Positions 45,950 to 54,386 of a stretch of DNA of 64,000 nucleotides are shown one piece after another. The position numbers and the translations under genes were made by a program. The notes under the pieces were generated by a model. That model was not told the origin of the DNA and searched no databases. It was given only the letters and a program-made list of their open reading frames with translations. Source of the DNA: Bradyrhizobium diazoefficiens. Its GTDB lineage: Bacteria; Pseudomonadota; Alphaproteobacteria; Rhizobiales; Xanthobacteraceae. The stretch's first letter is position 1, and each line of letters opens with the position of its first letter. The stretch covers positions 7,840,501 through 7,904,500 of the forward strand of contig NZ_CP067102.1 in assembly GCF_016616885.1 (NCBI RefSeq). Direction: 5' to 3'.

Positions 45950-46147
45950 CGTTCGAATTCCACCTTGCGCGTGGCTTAACTGGCTGCGATTCTACGATCG
46001 AGCGGCATGCATGCGGCGTCGGCTCGCTGTCAGCAGATAGCACCCCGAATATTTTTCTGGATTCAGTTGAGCGGCCCGAGACATAGGTGACAAAACGTAC
46101 CGGACACATGGGTTACACTTTCCGCTTTTGTTCTGCGGGAGGTGTGG

Positions 46148-47353
46148 ATGCCGTGGAAAGCGAGTTCGGTGATGGAGGAGCGCCTGCGGTTTGTTGCCCG
46201 GCTGTTGGATGGCGAGGCAATGACGGACGTATGCCGGGATTTCGGCATATCGCGGAAGACCGGCTACAAGATCTTTGGTCGGTACAAGGAGCACGGGCTT
46301 GAGGCCCTGACGGACCGGTCGCGGCGGCCGGTCCGCTACGCCAACCAGCTGCCGCAGCAGCTCGAAAGCCTGATCGTACGCCTGAAAACCGAGAAGCCAC
46401 ATTGGGGAGCCCGCAAAATCCGCGAGCTCCTGGTCCGGCGGCTGGATGGTGACGTCAGGGTGCCGGCCAAGAGCACCATCCATGCCGTGCTCGACCGCCA
46501 GGGCCTGGTCAAGCGCGCCCGTGAACGGAAGACCCCGGCGCAGGGCACGCGGTTGTCGGCCGCGGTTGCGCCCAATGACCTCTGGTGCGCCGACTTCAAG
46601 GGCGAGTTCAAGCTCGGCAATGGGCGCTATTGCTACCCACTCACCGTGACCGATCAGGCTTCGCGGTTCTTGCTCATGTGCGAAGCTCTGGAGTCGACGC
46701 GAGAGGAACTGGCAGTTACGGCGTTCGAGCGGCTGTTTGCCGAACGCGGGCTGCCGCTGTCGATCCGCTCCGACAATGGCGTACCGTTCGCCAGCCCCAA
46801 TGCGCTGTTCAACCTGTCAAGGCTCTCGGTCTGGTGGCTTCGTCTCGGCATCGCCATCGAACGCATCAAGCCTGGCCATCCGCAGCAGAATGGCCGTCAC
46901 GAGCGCATGCACCTGACGCTGAAGAAGGAGGCGACCCGGCCGCCAGGCTCGAATATTCTGCAACAACAAGACCGCTTCGATGCCTTCGTTCACGAATTCA
47001 ACACGGAAAGACCGCACGAGGCGCTCGACATGAAGTGTCCGGCGGAATTGTATGCGGCTTCACCGCGCCACTATGACGGCTTGCCCGAACTGTCCTATCC
47101 ATTCCATGACCGCGACGTCCTCGTCACGGCCTGCGGACGGCTCTGCCTGCATCGCAAGAGGATCAACATCTCGAGCGTGCTGGCCGGCCAGAAGCTCGGC
47201 ATCAAGGAAGTCGACGATGGCATTTGGCTCGTCAGCTTCATGCACTACGATCTGGGATACTTCGACCTCGAGCAAAAGACCTTGCAACCCCTCGACAATC
47301 CATTCGGCCCGAAGCCCGTCACCGATGTTCCCGGTACGACATTGTCGCTCTGA
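46148..47353 (+). CDS. IS481 family transposase
   Basis: A 401-aa DDE transposase. An N-terminal HTH (about 10-60, DVCRDFGISRKTGYKIFGRY) is followed by an integrase core with Asp149 (WCADFKGEF), Asp209 (RSDNG) and Glu252 (NGRHERMH). RPHEALDMKCPAELY closes the core. All catalytic residues are present, so it could be active. The ATG at 46148 has GGGAGG upstream. The last 15 codons are read through sequence that resembles the right inverted repeat, so the C terminus differs from what I expect of close relatives. Confidence 0.92.
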   Translation: MPWKASSVMEERLRFVARLLDGEAMTDVCRDFGISRKTGYKIFGRYKEHGLEALTDRSRRPVRYANQLPQQLESLIVRLKTEKPHWGARKIRELLVRRLDGDVRVPAKSTIHAVLDRQGLVKRARERKTPAQGTRLSAAVAPNDLWCADFKGEFKLGNGRYCYPLTVTDQASRFLLMCEALESTREELAVTAFERLFAERGLPLSIRSDNGVPFASPNALFNLSRLSVWWLRLGIAIERIKPGHPQQNGRHERMHLTLKKEATRPPGSNILQQQDRFDAFVHEFNTERPHEALDMKCPAELYAASPRHYDGLPELSYPFHDRDVLVTACGRLCLHRKRINISSVLAGQKLGIKEVDDGIWLVSFMHYDLGYFDLEQKTLQPLDNPFGPKPVTDVPGTTLSL

Positions 47354-47361
47354 CCGAGATG

Positions 47362-47515
47362 CACTCTTGCTCATTCTTGGCATGGCAGCCACCGGCTTGG
47401 CCGCGCTGAGCCGTCAACCCCCGAAGCCCCGTAGGGGGCGCGCCCTTGGCGCGCGGGCTTGACGGCGAAAGTGCGGGCCGAGCAATAATGGCCATGCCAA
47501 CGAATGCGTGGAGTG
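47362..47515. repeat. MITE-like palindromic insertion in the IS right end
   Basis: About 154 bp with complementary ends: CACTC-5-CATTCTTGGCATGGC (47362-47386) and GCCATGCCAACGAATG-4-GAGTG (47491-47515). Inside, GCCGTCAA (47410-47417) pairs with TTGACGGC (47459-47466), and CCCC/GGGG and GCGCGC arms nest further in. It encodes nothing. It lies just after the transposase stop. Confidence 0.65.
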
Positions 47516-47617
47516 AGTGACCCTGCAACCCTTCGACAACCCGTTCGGCACGAGGTTGTCACCCATGTCTTAGGTACGACCTGTTACCTATGTCTCCGGG
47601 CTGGACAAAGTGGCGGG

Positions 47618-47707
47618 TGGCGGAGAGAGTGGGATTCGAACCCACGGTACGGTTTCCCGCACACACGCTTTCCAAGCGTGCGCCTTAAGCCACTCGGCCA
47701 TCTCTCC
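47618..47707 (-). tRNA. tRNA-Ser (anticodon GGA)
   Basis: A 90-nt class II tRNA read on the minus strand. The acceptor GGAGAGA (47707-47701) pairs with TCTCTCC (47628-47622), then discriminator G and encoded CCA (47620-47618). The anticodon loop is TTGGAAA, anticodon GGA for UCC/UCU codons. The long variable arm and T loop GGTTCGAATCC are present. The IS481 right end is about 20 bp beyond its 3' end. Confidence 0.97.
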
Positions 47708-47902
47708 GGAGCGCCCTCTCTTGAAGGGGCGCCGGTGATTTTGCAAGGGATCGCGGCTAAATCGGGTGAATTTTCCGCAACATATTGTATTTACAATAGA
47801 ATATCTCGCGTCACGAGGTCGCCCGGAACCCACCTCAGGCTGAACCAGTCGCGGGTTTGGCGCGACGATTCACGCAAGGACATCAAACACGACCGGGACG
47901 CC

Positions 47903-48244
47903 ATGACCATCCGCAAAACCATTGCCGCGCTGAGCCTGATTTTGGCTCTTGGCTCCGCCTTTAGCGCGTCGGCCAACGCACAGGCCTGCACCCGGCAGGG
48001 CGTTGATGTGACCTGCGACGATGGGCGGCGCGGGGTGCTTTCGGGCGATGCTATCCTCTGGCCGGACGGGACCCGCTCCAGCTCAACCCCGCACCAGAGC
48101 GTGATCATCGGCAACAAGAGCTCGGTGCATGTCGGGCCCGGCGTGTTCGTCGGCCAGGGCAAGGGCATGGTGCCGATGGACGATCCGAACGCGCCGAACA
48201 AGCGGCAGTGCGCGATTCTGGATGGCGTGTCGTACTGCTATTGA
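47903..48244 (+). CDS. Small secreted hypothetical protein
   Basis: A 113-aa product with a signal peptide (MTIRKTIAALSLILALGSAFSASANA, cleavage after ANA). The mature part of about 87 residues has four cysteines (QACTRQG, VTCDDG, RQCAILDG, SYCY), likely two disulfides in the periplasm, and Gly-rich strands. No family name is known to me. The ATG at 47903 is chosen; the frame continues upstream through the tRNA, where its apparent protein is an artefact. Confidence 0.7.
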   Translation: MTIRKTIAALSLILALGSAFSASANAQACTRQGVDVTCDDGRRGVLSGDAILWPDGTRSSSTPHQSVIIGNKSSVHVGPGVFVGQGKGMVPMDDPNAPNKRQCAILDGVSYCY

Positions 48245-48480
48245 GGCTTACCTCTCTCCATCAGAACGGTCCCGCAAGCAGAGGAGGGAGCGCACCACCA
48301 CTGCGGCAGCAATCTGTGCTTTTCGCGCCATCCCCCGTTCATGGCATTGCCGGGCTTCGTCAAAAAACCAAAGCATTGTCGTGACATACCAGTCGGGCGC
48401 GCCTTTAACTTGCCACGAAGCTGCCCCTGAGTTCAGATGGTTCCTAACGATTTGCGCTGTGGCAGCGGGGAGAGCTTGAA

Positions 48481-49074
48481 ATGACGGATTTTCGTCGCCT
48501 GACCGGGGCGTTGTTGGCTGCGATGGGGCTGTTCCTGTCCGCGCCGCCAGCCTTCGCCCAGCAGCCCGACCGCGGCGACGAACCCGGCCTGATCGCGGAC
48601 GACGGCTACCAGCTCGATCCGGAATGGCAGAAGCAGGTCGTGTACTACCGCACGACCGAGGCCCCTGGCACCATCATCATCGCGACCACCGAGCGTCACC
48701 TCTACCTGGTGCAGCCGGGCGGACGCGCGATCCGCTACGGCATCGGCGTCGGCCGCGACGGTTTTCAATGGCAGGGACTGGTGAACATCACCAACAAGAA
48801 GGAGTGGCCGGACTGGACGCCGCCGTCGGAGATGATCCAGCGCCAGCCCTATCTGCCGCGCTTCATGGCCGGCGGCCCCGGCAATCCGCTCGGCGCCCGC
48901 GCCATGTATCTGGGCACGACCGTCTACCGCATCCACGGCACCAACCGCCCCGATACGATCGGCACCAAAGTGTCCTCGGGCTGCTTCCGTCTGGTCAACA
49001 ACGACGTCGCCGACCTTTACGACCGCGTTCCGGTCGGCACCAAAGTGGTCATCCGGCAGAAGCCTGAACTGTAA
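48481..49074 (+). CDS. L,D-transpeptidase (YkuD family)
   Basis: A 197-aa periplasmic enzyme that makes 3-3 peptidoglycan cross-links or attaches proteins to peptidoglycan. It has a signal peptide with cleavage after AFA (about residue 26). The YkuD domain (about 65-195) begins IIIATTERHLYLVQPGG. The catalytic motif has His152 (IHGTNRP) and Cys168 (VSSGCFRL). Length fits the short ErfK/YbiS forms without LysM. Alphaproteobacteria carry many paralogs. Confidence 0.93.
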   Translation: MTDFRRLTGALLAAMGLFLSAPPAFAQQPDRGDEPGLIADDGYQLDPEWQKQVVYYRTTEAPGTIIIATTERHLYLVQPGGRAIRYGIGVGRDGFQWQGLVNITNKKEWPDWTPPSEMIQRQPYLPRFMAGGPGNPLGARAMYLGTTVYRIHGTNRPDTIGTKVSSGCFRLVNNDVADLYDRVPVGTKVVIRQKPEL

Positions 49075-49085
49075 GCCTATCGTTT

Positions 49086-49110
49086 GAGCATGATCTTTCG
49101 GATCATGCTC
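49086..49110. repeat. GAGCATGATC palindromic repeat, short form / terminator
   Basis: GAGCATGATC and GATCATGCTC pair over ten bases around TTTCG. The same arms occur in the longer copy at 1457-1505. It lies 12 bp after the L,D-transpeptidase stop and probably terminates it. Confidence 0.8.
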
Positions 49111-49156
49111 TGCGCCCTCCTCCAAATTCCTTTTCCCGATTTTTCGAGAGAGCAAC

Positions 49157-50197
49157 ATGATGCGCACATTTCAAGGCGGCCTGCTGATCGGGCTCGCGGT
49201 CGCCGTGCTGGTCGGCGCCTTGGCCGTCATCTACGAATTCTACGACACCCGCACGCTGAAGCGCACGGTGCGCCGCGGCGAAGTGCTGTGCGGCGTCAAC
49301 AAGGGCCTGCCGGGCTTCTCGATCCCCGACGACAAGGGCAACTGGACCGGTTTTGACGTCGATTTCTGCCGCGCAGTGGCGGCCGCGATCTTCGACGACC
49401 CGGGCAAGGCGCGCTTCGTGCCGCTCGACGCCAGCGAGCGCTTCAAGGAATTGCAGAGCCGCAAGGTCGACATCCTCTCGCGCAACTCGACCTGGAGCAT
49501 GTCGCGTGAGCTCGACTACGATCTCTACTTCCCCGCAATCGCCTATTACGACGGCGAAGGCTTCATGGTGCCGCGCTCCCGCAACAAGGAGACGTCGCTG
49601 GACCTCGCCGACAGCAAGGTCTGCGTGCAGGCCGGCACCACCACGATGCTCAACCTCGCCGACTACTTCCGCGCCAACAACATGAAGTATGAGCTGGTGA
49701 AGTTCGACAAGCTGGAAGACGTGGTGAAGGCCTACGACACCGGCAAATGCGACACGCTGACCGCCGACGTCTCGCAGCTCTATGCGCTGCGGCTGAACAT
49801 GTCGAAGCCCGGCGATCACATGATCCTGCCCGACATGATCTCCAAGGAGCCGCTCGCCCCTGTCGTGCGCCAGCGCGACGACGACTGGATGATGATCGTG
49901 AAGTGGTCGCTCTACGCGATGATCAATGCGGAAGAGCTCGGCGTCACCTCGGAGAACATCGACCAGGCGCTGAAGTCGAAGAAGCCGGAAGTGATGCGGC
50001 TGGTCGGTACCGAGGGCAATTACGGCGAGCAGCTCGGCCTGACCAAGGACTGGGCCGTGCGCATCATCCGCCGCGTCGGCAATTACGGCGAGATGTACGA
50101 GCGCAATATCGGCGAGAAGTCGCAGCTGAAGATCCCGCGCGGCATGAACCAGCTGTGGAACGCGGGCGGCGTGCAGTATGCACCGCCGATGCGGTGA
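49157..50197 (+). CDS. Amino acid ABC transporter substrate-binding protein (AapJ-like), orphan
   Basis: A 346-aa general L-amino acid binding protein of the AapJ/BztA type. An N-terminal hydrophobic segment (about 7-27) ends without a clear cleavage site and may act as a membrane anchor. The SBP_bac_3 domain follows: LCGVNKGLPGFSIPDDKGNWTGFDVDFCRAVAAAIF and ERFKELQSRKVDILSRNSTW are typical. No permease or ATPase gene lies nearby, so it must use another locus or have a sensing role. An alternative ATG is one codon later. Confidence 0.88.
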   Translation: MMRTFQGGLLIGLAVAVLVGALAVIYEFYDTRTLKRTVRRGEVLCGVNKGLPGFSIPDDKGNWTGFDVDFCRAVAAAIFDDPGKARFVPLDASERFKELQSRKVDILSRNSTWSMSRELDYDLYFPAIAYYDGEGFMVPRSRNKETSLDLADSKVCVQAGTTTMLNLADYFRANNMKYELVKFDKLEDVVKAYDTGKCDTLTADVSQLYALRLNMSKPGDHMILPDMISKEPLAPVVRQRDDDWMMIVKWSLYAMINAEELGVTSENIDQALKSKKPEVMRLVGTEGNYGEQLGLTKDWAVRIIRRVGNYGEMYERNIGEKSQLKIPRGMNQLWNAGGVQYAPPMR

Positions 50198-50210
50198 CGG
50201 TGCTCTCCGC

Positions 50211-50297
50211 CGTCATTGCAAGCGAAGCGAAGCAATCCAGAGTCGTTCCGCGGTGACAAACTGGATTGCTTCGTCGCAAGTGCTCCTCGCAATGACG
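50211..50297. repeat. CGTCATTGC-type mosaic palindrome, copy 1
   Basis: An 87-bp imperfect palindrome with ends CGTCATTGC and GCAATGACG and inner words GAAGCAATCCAGA and CTGGATTGCTTCG. A second copy is at 54274-54360. It encodes nothing and lies in the 267-bp gap after the AapJ-like gene. Confidence 0.8.
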
Positions 50298-50330
50298 AGT
50301 TTGAGGCCAACGCCCTCCACACTCTCAACC

Positions 50331-50430
50331 GTCATCGCCCGGCTTGACCGGCAATCCAGTACGCCGCGGCCTCTCCGTAAATCTCTGCTGTCTCTGGAAT
50401 CCTGGTCGCCCGGTCAAGCCGGGCGACGAC
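50331..50430. repeat. GTCATCGCCCGGCTTGACCGG palindrome
   Basis: About 100 bp bounded by a 21-base inverted repeat that begins CGCCCGGCTTGACCGG at the left and returns as CCGGTCAAGCCGGGCG at the right. It is a second repeat type next to the previous one and precedes the end of the acyl-CoA dehydrogenase gene. Confidence 0.75.
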
Positions 50431-50464
50431 AGCGGTGGGTTATCTGGCGCGACCGCGCCCCGCC

Positions 50465-51604
50465 TCAATACCCCCGCGCCCGGGCCAGCTGCTCGGTGTG
50501 GTAGTTCGCATCCCCGAACAGCTCCTCGCACACGCGCGCGCGCTTCATGAAGAAGCCGATGTCGAACTGGTCGGTCATGCCTATGCCGCCATGCATCTGC
50601 ACGCCTTCCTGCACCGCGCGGGTGGCGGTGGTGCCGGCGCGGGCTTTTGCCACTGCGACGGCTGAGGCGGCCTTGGCGATATCAGCATCCAGCGCCTGCA
50701 GCGCCTTCATCGTGGCGGCACGGGTGATCTCGATGTCGACATAGAGCTCGGCGGCGCGATGCTGCAGCGCCTGGAATTCGCCGATCAGCTTGCCGAACTG
50801 CTTTCGGTTCTTGAGATACTCGACGGTACGGTTGAAGACCTCCTCGCTCAGGCCCACCATTTCGGCGGCCACCGCGCCGCGGCCGATATCGAGCACGCCA
50901 TCGAGCAGGGCGGCGCCCTGATCGACCTCGCCGAGCACGCTGTCGGCATTGACCTCGACATTGGAAAGCTCGATCCGCGCCGCATTGTGCGCATCGACCA
51001 TGATGGTACGCTCGATCGAAACACCCTTGGCCCTGGGATTGACCAGGAACAGCGTCAGGCCGTCGCGCTCGCCGGCGGAGCCAGCGGTGCGCGCGGCGAC
51101 GATGAAGAGATCGGCGACGTGGCCATCAACGACGAGCGCCTTGGCGCCGGAGAGCTTGAAACCGTTGCCGGCGCGCACGGCCTGCAAATTGGTCTGGAGC
51201 GGGCGATGCTTTGCGCCCTCGTCGATCGCGAGCGTCGCGAGCAGCGAGCCGTTGGAGATTTTCGGAAGATACTCGGACTTCTGCGCAGCATTGCCGCCGC
51301 GGTTCAGCGCCGAGGCTGCAACCACGCTGGTGGCGAGGAACGGCGACGGCATCAAGGTGCGGCCGATCTCTTCCATGACGACACCGGCTTCCATGAAGCC
51401 GAGGCCGCTGCCGCCGAACTCTTCCGGCACCAGCAGGCCGGCAAAGCCCATCTCGGCGAAGGAGTGCCACAGCTCCTTGGAGAAGCCGGTGGGATCCTTG
51501 CTATCGCGCAGAGATCGCAGGTGCGACACCGGCGCCTTGTCGCTGATCAGCCCGCGCGCGCTGTCGCGGAGCATTGATTGTTCTTCGGTGAGGACGAGGG
51601 CCAT
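50465..51604 (-). CDS. Acyl-CoA dehydrogenase, smaller subunit type
   Basis: A 379-aa flavoprotein of the ACAD family that desaturates acyl-CoA at the alpha-beta bond and passes electrons to ETF. Domains run N-terminal helices (about 1-115), beta (about 120-215) and C-terminal helices (about 225-375, ending GGIGMTDQFDIGFFMKRAR). It lies 150 bp behind a second ACAD gene on the same strand. Such unequal pairs often form alpha2beta2 enzymes for steroid or branched side-chains; that is inference here. Confidence 0.9.
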   Translation of the reverse strand: MALVLTEEQSMLRDSARGLISDKAPVSHLRSLRDSKDPTGFSKELWHSFAEMGFAGLLVPEEFGGSGLGFMEAGVVMEEIGRTLMPSPFLATSVVAASALNRGGNAAQKSEYLPKISNGSLLATLAIDEGAKHRPLQTNLQAVRAGNGFKLSGAKALVVDGHVADLFIVAARTAGSAGERDGLTLFLVNPRAKGVSIERTIMVDAHNAARIELSNVEVNADSVLGEVDQGAALLDGVLDIGRGAVAAEMVGLSEEVFNRTVEYLKNRKQFGKLIGEFQALQHRAAELYVDIEITRAATMKALQALDADIAKAASAVAVAKARAGTTATRAVQEGVQMHGGIGMTDQFDIGFFMKRARVCEELFGDANYHTEQLARARGY

Positions 51605-51645
51605 GTGTTCAGTCTCTAACGTCTGGCGGAATGCATGTTGTTGTT

Positions 51646-51746
51646 GTCATTCCGGGGCGCGTCGAAGACGCGAACCCGGAATCTCGAGGTTCTCAGGTGC
51701 GCAACCGCGCACCGTAGTTCGGTCCTGCGGACCGCCCCGGAACGAC
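51646..51746. repeat. GTCATTCCGGGGC mosaic palindrome, copy 1
   Basis: About 100 bp bounded by GTCATTCCGGGGC and its near complement GCCCCGGAACGAC. Inner parts include ACCCGGAATCTCGAG and GGTGCGCAACCGCGCACC. Another copy in inverted order is at 55638-55737. It fills the gap between the two ACAD genes. Confidence 0.75.
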
Positions 51747-51754
51747 GGAAAGCC

Positions 51755-52969
51755 TCACGCCCCCGGCAGATCCAGGATGCGCTTGGCGACGATGCCGAGC
51801 ATCACCTCGGACGTGCCGCCCTCGATCGAGTTGGCCTTGGTGCGGAGCCATGCGCGCGGACGGGCCCCTTGCCGCGAGCGCTCGCTCTCCCATTCCAGCG
51901 CGTCGACGCCGCCGGCCGACATCAGGATCTCGTAGCGGCGCTTGTTGAGCTCGGTGCCGTAATATTTCATCGCCGACGAGAACGCCGGATGCGCTTGCCC
52001 GGCCTTGGCGAGATCGACCGCGCGTTCGGCGCAGGCCGCAAGGGCGGCCTCGTCGACGTCGAAGGTCGCGATCCGGCCACGCAGCGTGGAATCATCGAGC
52101 CGCCCCAGCGCGTCGGCGCCGACCGAGTCGGCCGCGATCTGGCCGAGTGGACGGCCGACGCCGCGCTCGCCCATCCCGGAGATCATCGCGCGCTCGTGCT
52201 GGAGCAGATATTTCGCAACGTCCCAGCCGCGGTTGACGGTGCCGACCACGTGCGATTTCGGCACGCGGACGCCGTCGAAGAAGGTCTCGCAGAACGGCGA
52301 ATAGCCGGAGATCAGCAGGATCGGCTTGGTGGTCACGCCCTTCGACGTCATGTCGAACAGGATGAAGCTGATGCCATCGTGCTTCTTCGCGGCCGAGTCA
52401 GTCCGCACCAGGCAGAAGATCCAGTCGGCGTAATTGGCGTAGGACGTCCAGATCTTCGACCCCGTGATGACGAAATCGTCGCCGTCGCGCTCGGCGCGGG
52501 TCTGCAGCGAAGCGAGATCGGAGCCGGCGTTCGGCTCGGAATAGCCCTGGCACCAGCGGATCAGGCCGGCTGCGATTTTCGGCAGATGCTCTTTCTTCTG
52601 CGCCTCGTTGCCGTATTTCAGCAGCGCCGGTCCGAGCATCCAGATGCCAAAGCTCGACAGCGGCGGACGCGCGCCCAACTTGGCCATCTCGGACCGCAGC
52701 ACCTTGTGCTCGGCAGCGCTGAGGCCGCCACCGCCATATTCCTTCGGCCAGTCCGGCACAGTCCAGCCCTTGTCGCGCATGCGCTCGAACCAGATGCGCT
52801 GCGGCTCGGACGAGAATTTTGCGTTGCGTCCGCCCCAGAACACGTCGGTGTCCGACGTCGCCGGCTTGCGCATCTCCGGCGGACAATTGGCTTCCAGCCA
52901 TGCGCGCGTCTCAGTGCGGAATTGTTCGAGATCGGCGTTCTCAGTTTCGCTGGTTTTCGAGTCAGTCAT
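51755..52969 (-). CDS. Acyl-CoA dehydrogenase, larger subunit type
   Basis: A 404-aa ACAD. GYSEPNAGSDLASLQTRAERDGDDFVITGSKIWTSYA (about 138-175) is the classic FAD/substrate signature, and EGGTSEVMLGIVAKRILDLPG ends the chain. It precedes the smaller ACAD gene on the same strand, separated by a repeat. The operon also faces a divergent carboxymuconolactone decarboxylase-like gene. The acyl substrate is unknown. Confidence 0.92.
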   Translation of the reverse strand: MTDSKTSETENADLEQFRTETRAWLEANCPPEMRKPATSDTDVFWGGRNAKFSSEPQRIWFERMRDKGWTVPDWPKEYGGGGLSAAEHKVLRSEMAKLGARPPLSSFGIWMLGPALLKYGNEAQKKEHLPKIAAGLIRWCQGYSEPNAGSDLASLQTRAERDGDDFVITGSKIWTSYANYADWIFCLVRTDSAAKKHDGISFILFDMTSKGVTTKPILLISGYSPFCETFFDGVRVPKSHVVGTVNRGWDVAKYLLQHERAMISGMGERGVGRPLGQIAADSVGADALGRLDDSTLRGRIATFDVDEAALAACAERAVDLAKAGQAHPAFSSAMKYYGTELNKRRYEILMSAGGVDALEWESERSRQGARPRAWLRTKANSIEGGTSEVMLGIVAKRILDLPGA

Positions 52970-53107
52970 GGGTCGTTTCCATCAATCACAATCGACTTGT
53001 TGGGCGCGACTCTGGGCCATCGCACTGCGGAATTCAACCACTTCCGCAGCCTGTCATCCGCTATAGTCGCGACCGCGACGGTGCTTGAAAACAAAGAGGA
53101 AACGCGA

Positions 53108-53653
53108 ATGCGCCTGAAACTTCTTTCGCCTGGCGAAATGAGCGAGAGCCAGCGGCAGACCTATGACGAGTCGATCGCCGGCAAACGCGGCAAGCCGCCG
53201 GCGCCGATGATGGCCTGGCTCAACAGCCCCGACATGGCCCGTCACGCCACGCGGCTCGGCGAGGTCTTGCGCTACGACACGATCTTCCCGGCAAAACTCT
53301 CGGAGATCGCGATCCTGGTGACGGCGCGCCACTGGACCGCGCATTACGAATGGTATGCGCATAAGCGCCTGGCGCTTTCGGGCGGCATGGATCCAAAAAT
53401 CATCGACGCGATCCGCGACCGCCGCTCGCCCAAGTTCGACGATCCCAAAGCGGAGATGATCTACGATCTCGCGAAGTCGCTGCATGAAGGCCACGGCGTC
53501 GAGAAAGGCCTCTACGACGAGGCAGTGACGCTGCTCAGCGAGCGCGGCGTCGTCGAGGTGATCGGGCTGTGCGGCTACTATACGATGGTGTCGATGACGC
53601 TGAACACGTTCGAGTTCGAGCTGCCGGAAGGAGAAGTGCCGGAGCTGTCTTAG
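53108..53653 (+). CDS. Carboxymuconolactone decarboxylase family protein (second copy)
   Basis: A 181-aa paralog of the protein at 14610-15170. Shared landmarks are LSEIAILVTARHWTAHYEWYAHK, GLYDEAVTLLSERGVVEVIGLCGYYTMVSMTLNTFEF and the N-terminal MRLKLL. A CxxC is absent. It is divergent from the acyl-CoA dehydrogenase operon and followed after 110 bp by a VOC-family gene. Both neighbours suggest a role in degrading ring or acyl compounds. The reaction is unknown. Confidence 0.85.
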   Translation: MRLKLLSPGEMSESQRQTYDESIAGKRGKPPAPMMAWLNSPDMARHATRLGEVLRYDTIFPAKLSEIAILVTARHWTAHYEWYAHKRLALSGGMDPKIIDAIRDRRSPKFDDPKAEMIYDLAKSLHEGHGVEKGLYDEAVTLLSERGVVEVIGLCGYYTMVSMTLNTFEFELPEGEVPELS

Positions 53654-53763
53654 TTTCGCATCCGGATGCGCAATTGCGCATCTGGAAACGCTGGGTTTCG
53701 GGATCAGCCAGTAGCGCTGTCCCGATACACGGCTTAAGTGGAATTCAGTAACGGAGCAACCAC

Positions 53764-54258
53764 ATGTCGCAAACATCAGCCGTCGCCGCCGGCACAAGGA
53801 TCGGCCACGTCCACCTCAAGGTCGCTGATCTCGATCGCGCGCTTGGCTTCTATTGCGGCGTGCTCGGCTTCGAGCTGATGCAGCGCATGGGCTCCGGCGC
53901 GGCTTTTATTTCCGCCGGCGGCTATCATCACCACATCGGGCTCAACACCTGGGAGAGCAAAGGCGGCTCGCCGCCGCCGCCGGGCACGACCGGGCTGTTC
54001 CACACCGCGATCCTCTATCCGACGCGGCCGGCGCTGGCGGACGCGCTGCACCGGGTGCTGACCGCCGGCATTGCGCTGGATGGCGCGAGCGACCATGGCG
54101 TGTCCGAGGCACTGTATCTGCGCGATCCCGACGAGAATGGCGTGGAGCTGTATTGGGACAAGCCGCGGGAGCAATGGCCGTTCGGGCCGGATGGGAAGCT
54201 GGCGATGTTTACGAAGCGGCTGGATGTGGAGGGGTTGTTGAAGCAGCGGGAGGCGTAA
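53764..54258 (+). CDS. VOC family protein (glyoxalase/extradiol dioxygenase fold)
   Basis: A 164-aa vicinal oxygen chelate protein. HVHLKVADLDRALGFYCGVLGFEL (about 15-38) and ALYLRDPDENGVELYWD (about 117-133) are the paired beta-alpha-beta motifs, with candidate metal ligands His15-17, His in YHHHIGLNTW and Glu in VELYWD. It is a CatE-like or catechol 2,3-dioxygenase-like short form. It may be cotranscribed with the preceding gene. The reaction is unknown. Confidence 0.87.
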   Translation: MSQTSAVAAGTRIGHVHLKVADLDRALGFYCGVLGFELMQRMGSGAAFISAGGYHHHIGLNTWESKGGSPPPPGTTGLFHTAILYPTRPALADALHRVLTAGIALDGASDHGVSEALYLRDPDENGVELYWDKPREQWPFGPDGKLAMFTKRLDVEGLLKQREA

Positions 54259-54273
54259 ACCCTGCTCTCTCCC

Positions 54274-54360
54274 CGTCATTGCGAGGGGCGAAGCGACGAA
54301 GCAATCCAGACTGCCTCCGCGAAGGCATTCTGGATTTGCTTCGCTTCGCTCGCAATGACG
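54274..54360. repeat. CGTCATTGC-type mosaic palindrome, copy 2
   Basis: An 87-bp element ending CGTCATTGCG and CGCAATGACG, with GAAGCAATCCAGA paired to TCTGGATTTGCTTC inside. It is the same length as the copy at 50211-50297. It lies between convergent VOC and MFS genes. Confidence 0.8.
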
Positions 54361-54386
54361 GAGTGTGTTGAGGCGACGCCGCGTCT

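Larger units (their letters stand above)
46078..47596 (+). mobile_element. IS481-family insertion sequence
   Basis: About 1.52 kb with one transposase gene. The ends are inverted repeats: left GAGACATAGGTGACA (from 46078) with CGTACC and ACATGGGTTACAC further in, right the complement of GAGACATAGGTAACA (ending 47596) with CGTACC and ACATGGGTGACAAC. The two ends match over about 40 bp with some differences. No clear target duplication is visible. The right end contains a second, degenerate version of the end sequence and a palindromic insertion. It stops about 20 bp from a tRNA-Ser. Confidence 0.85.

Noticed and set aside
47597..47720. Integrase attachment site at tRNA-Ser
   Set aside because: No duplicate of the tRNA 3' end and no integrase gene was found in the window.
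47504..47900. Long reading frame through the tRNA that includes a DSNPRYGF-like protein stretch
   Set aside because: It is the translation of the antisense of tRNA-Ser, a known annotation artefact. The real gene starts at 47903.
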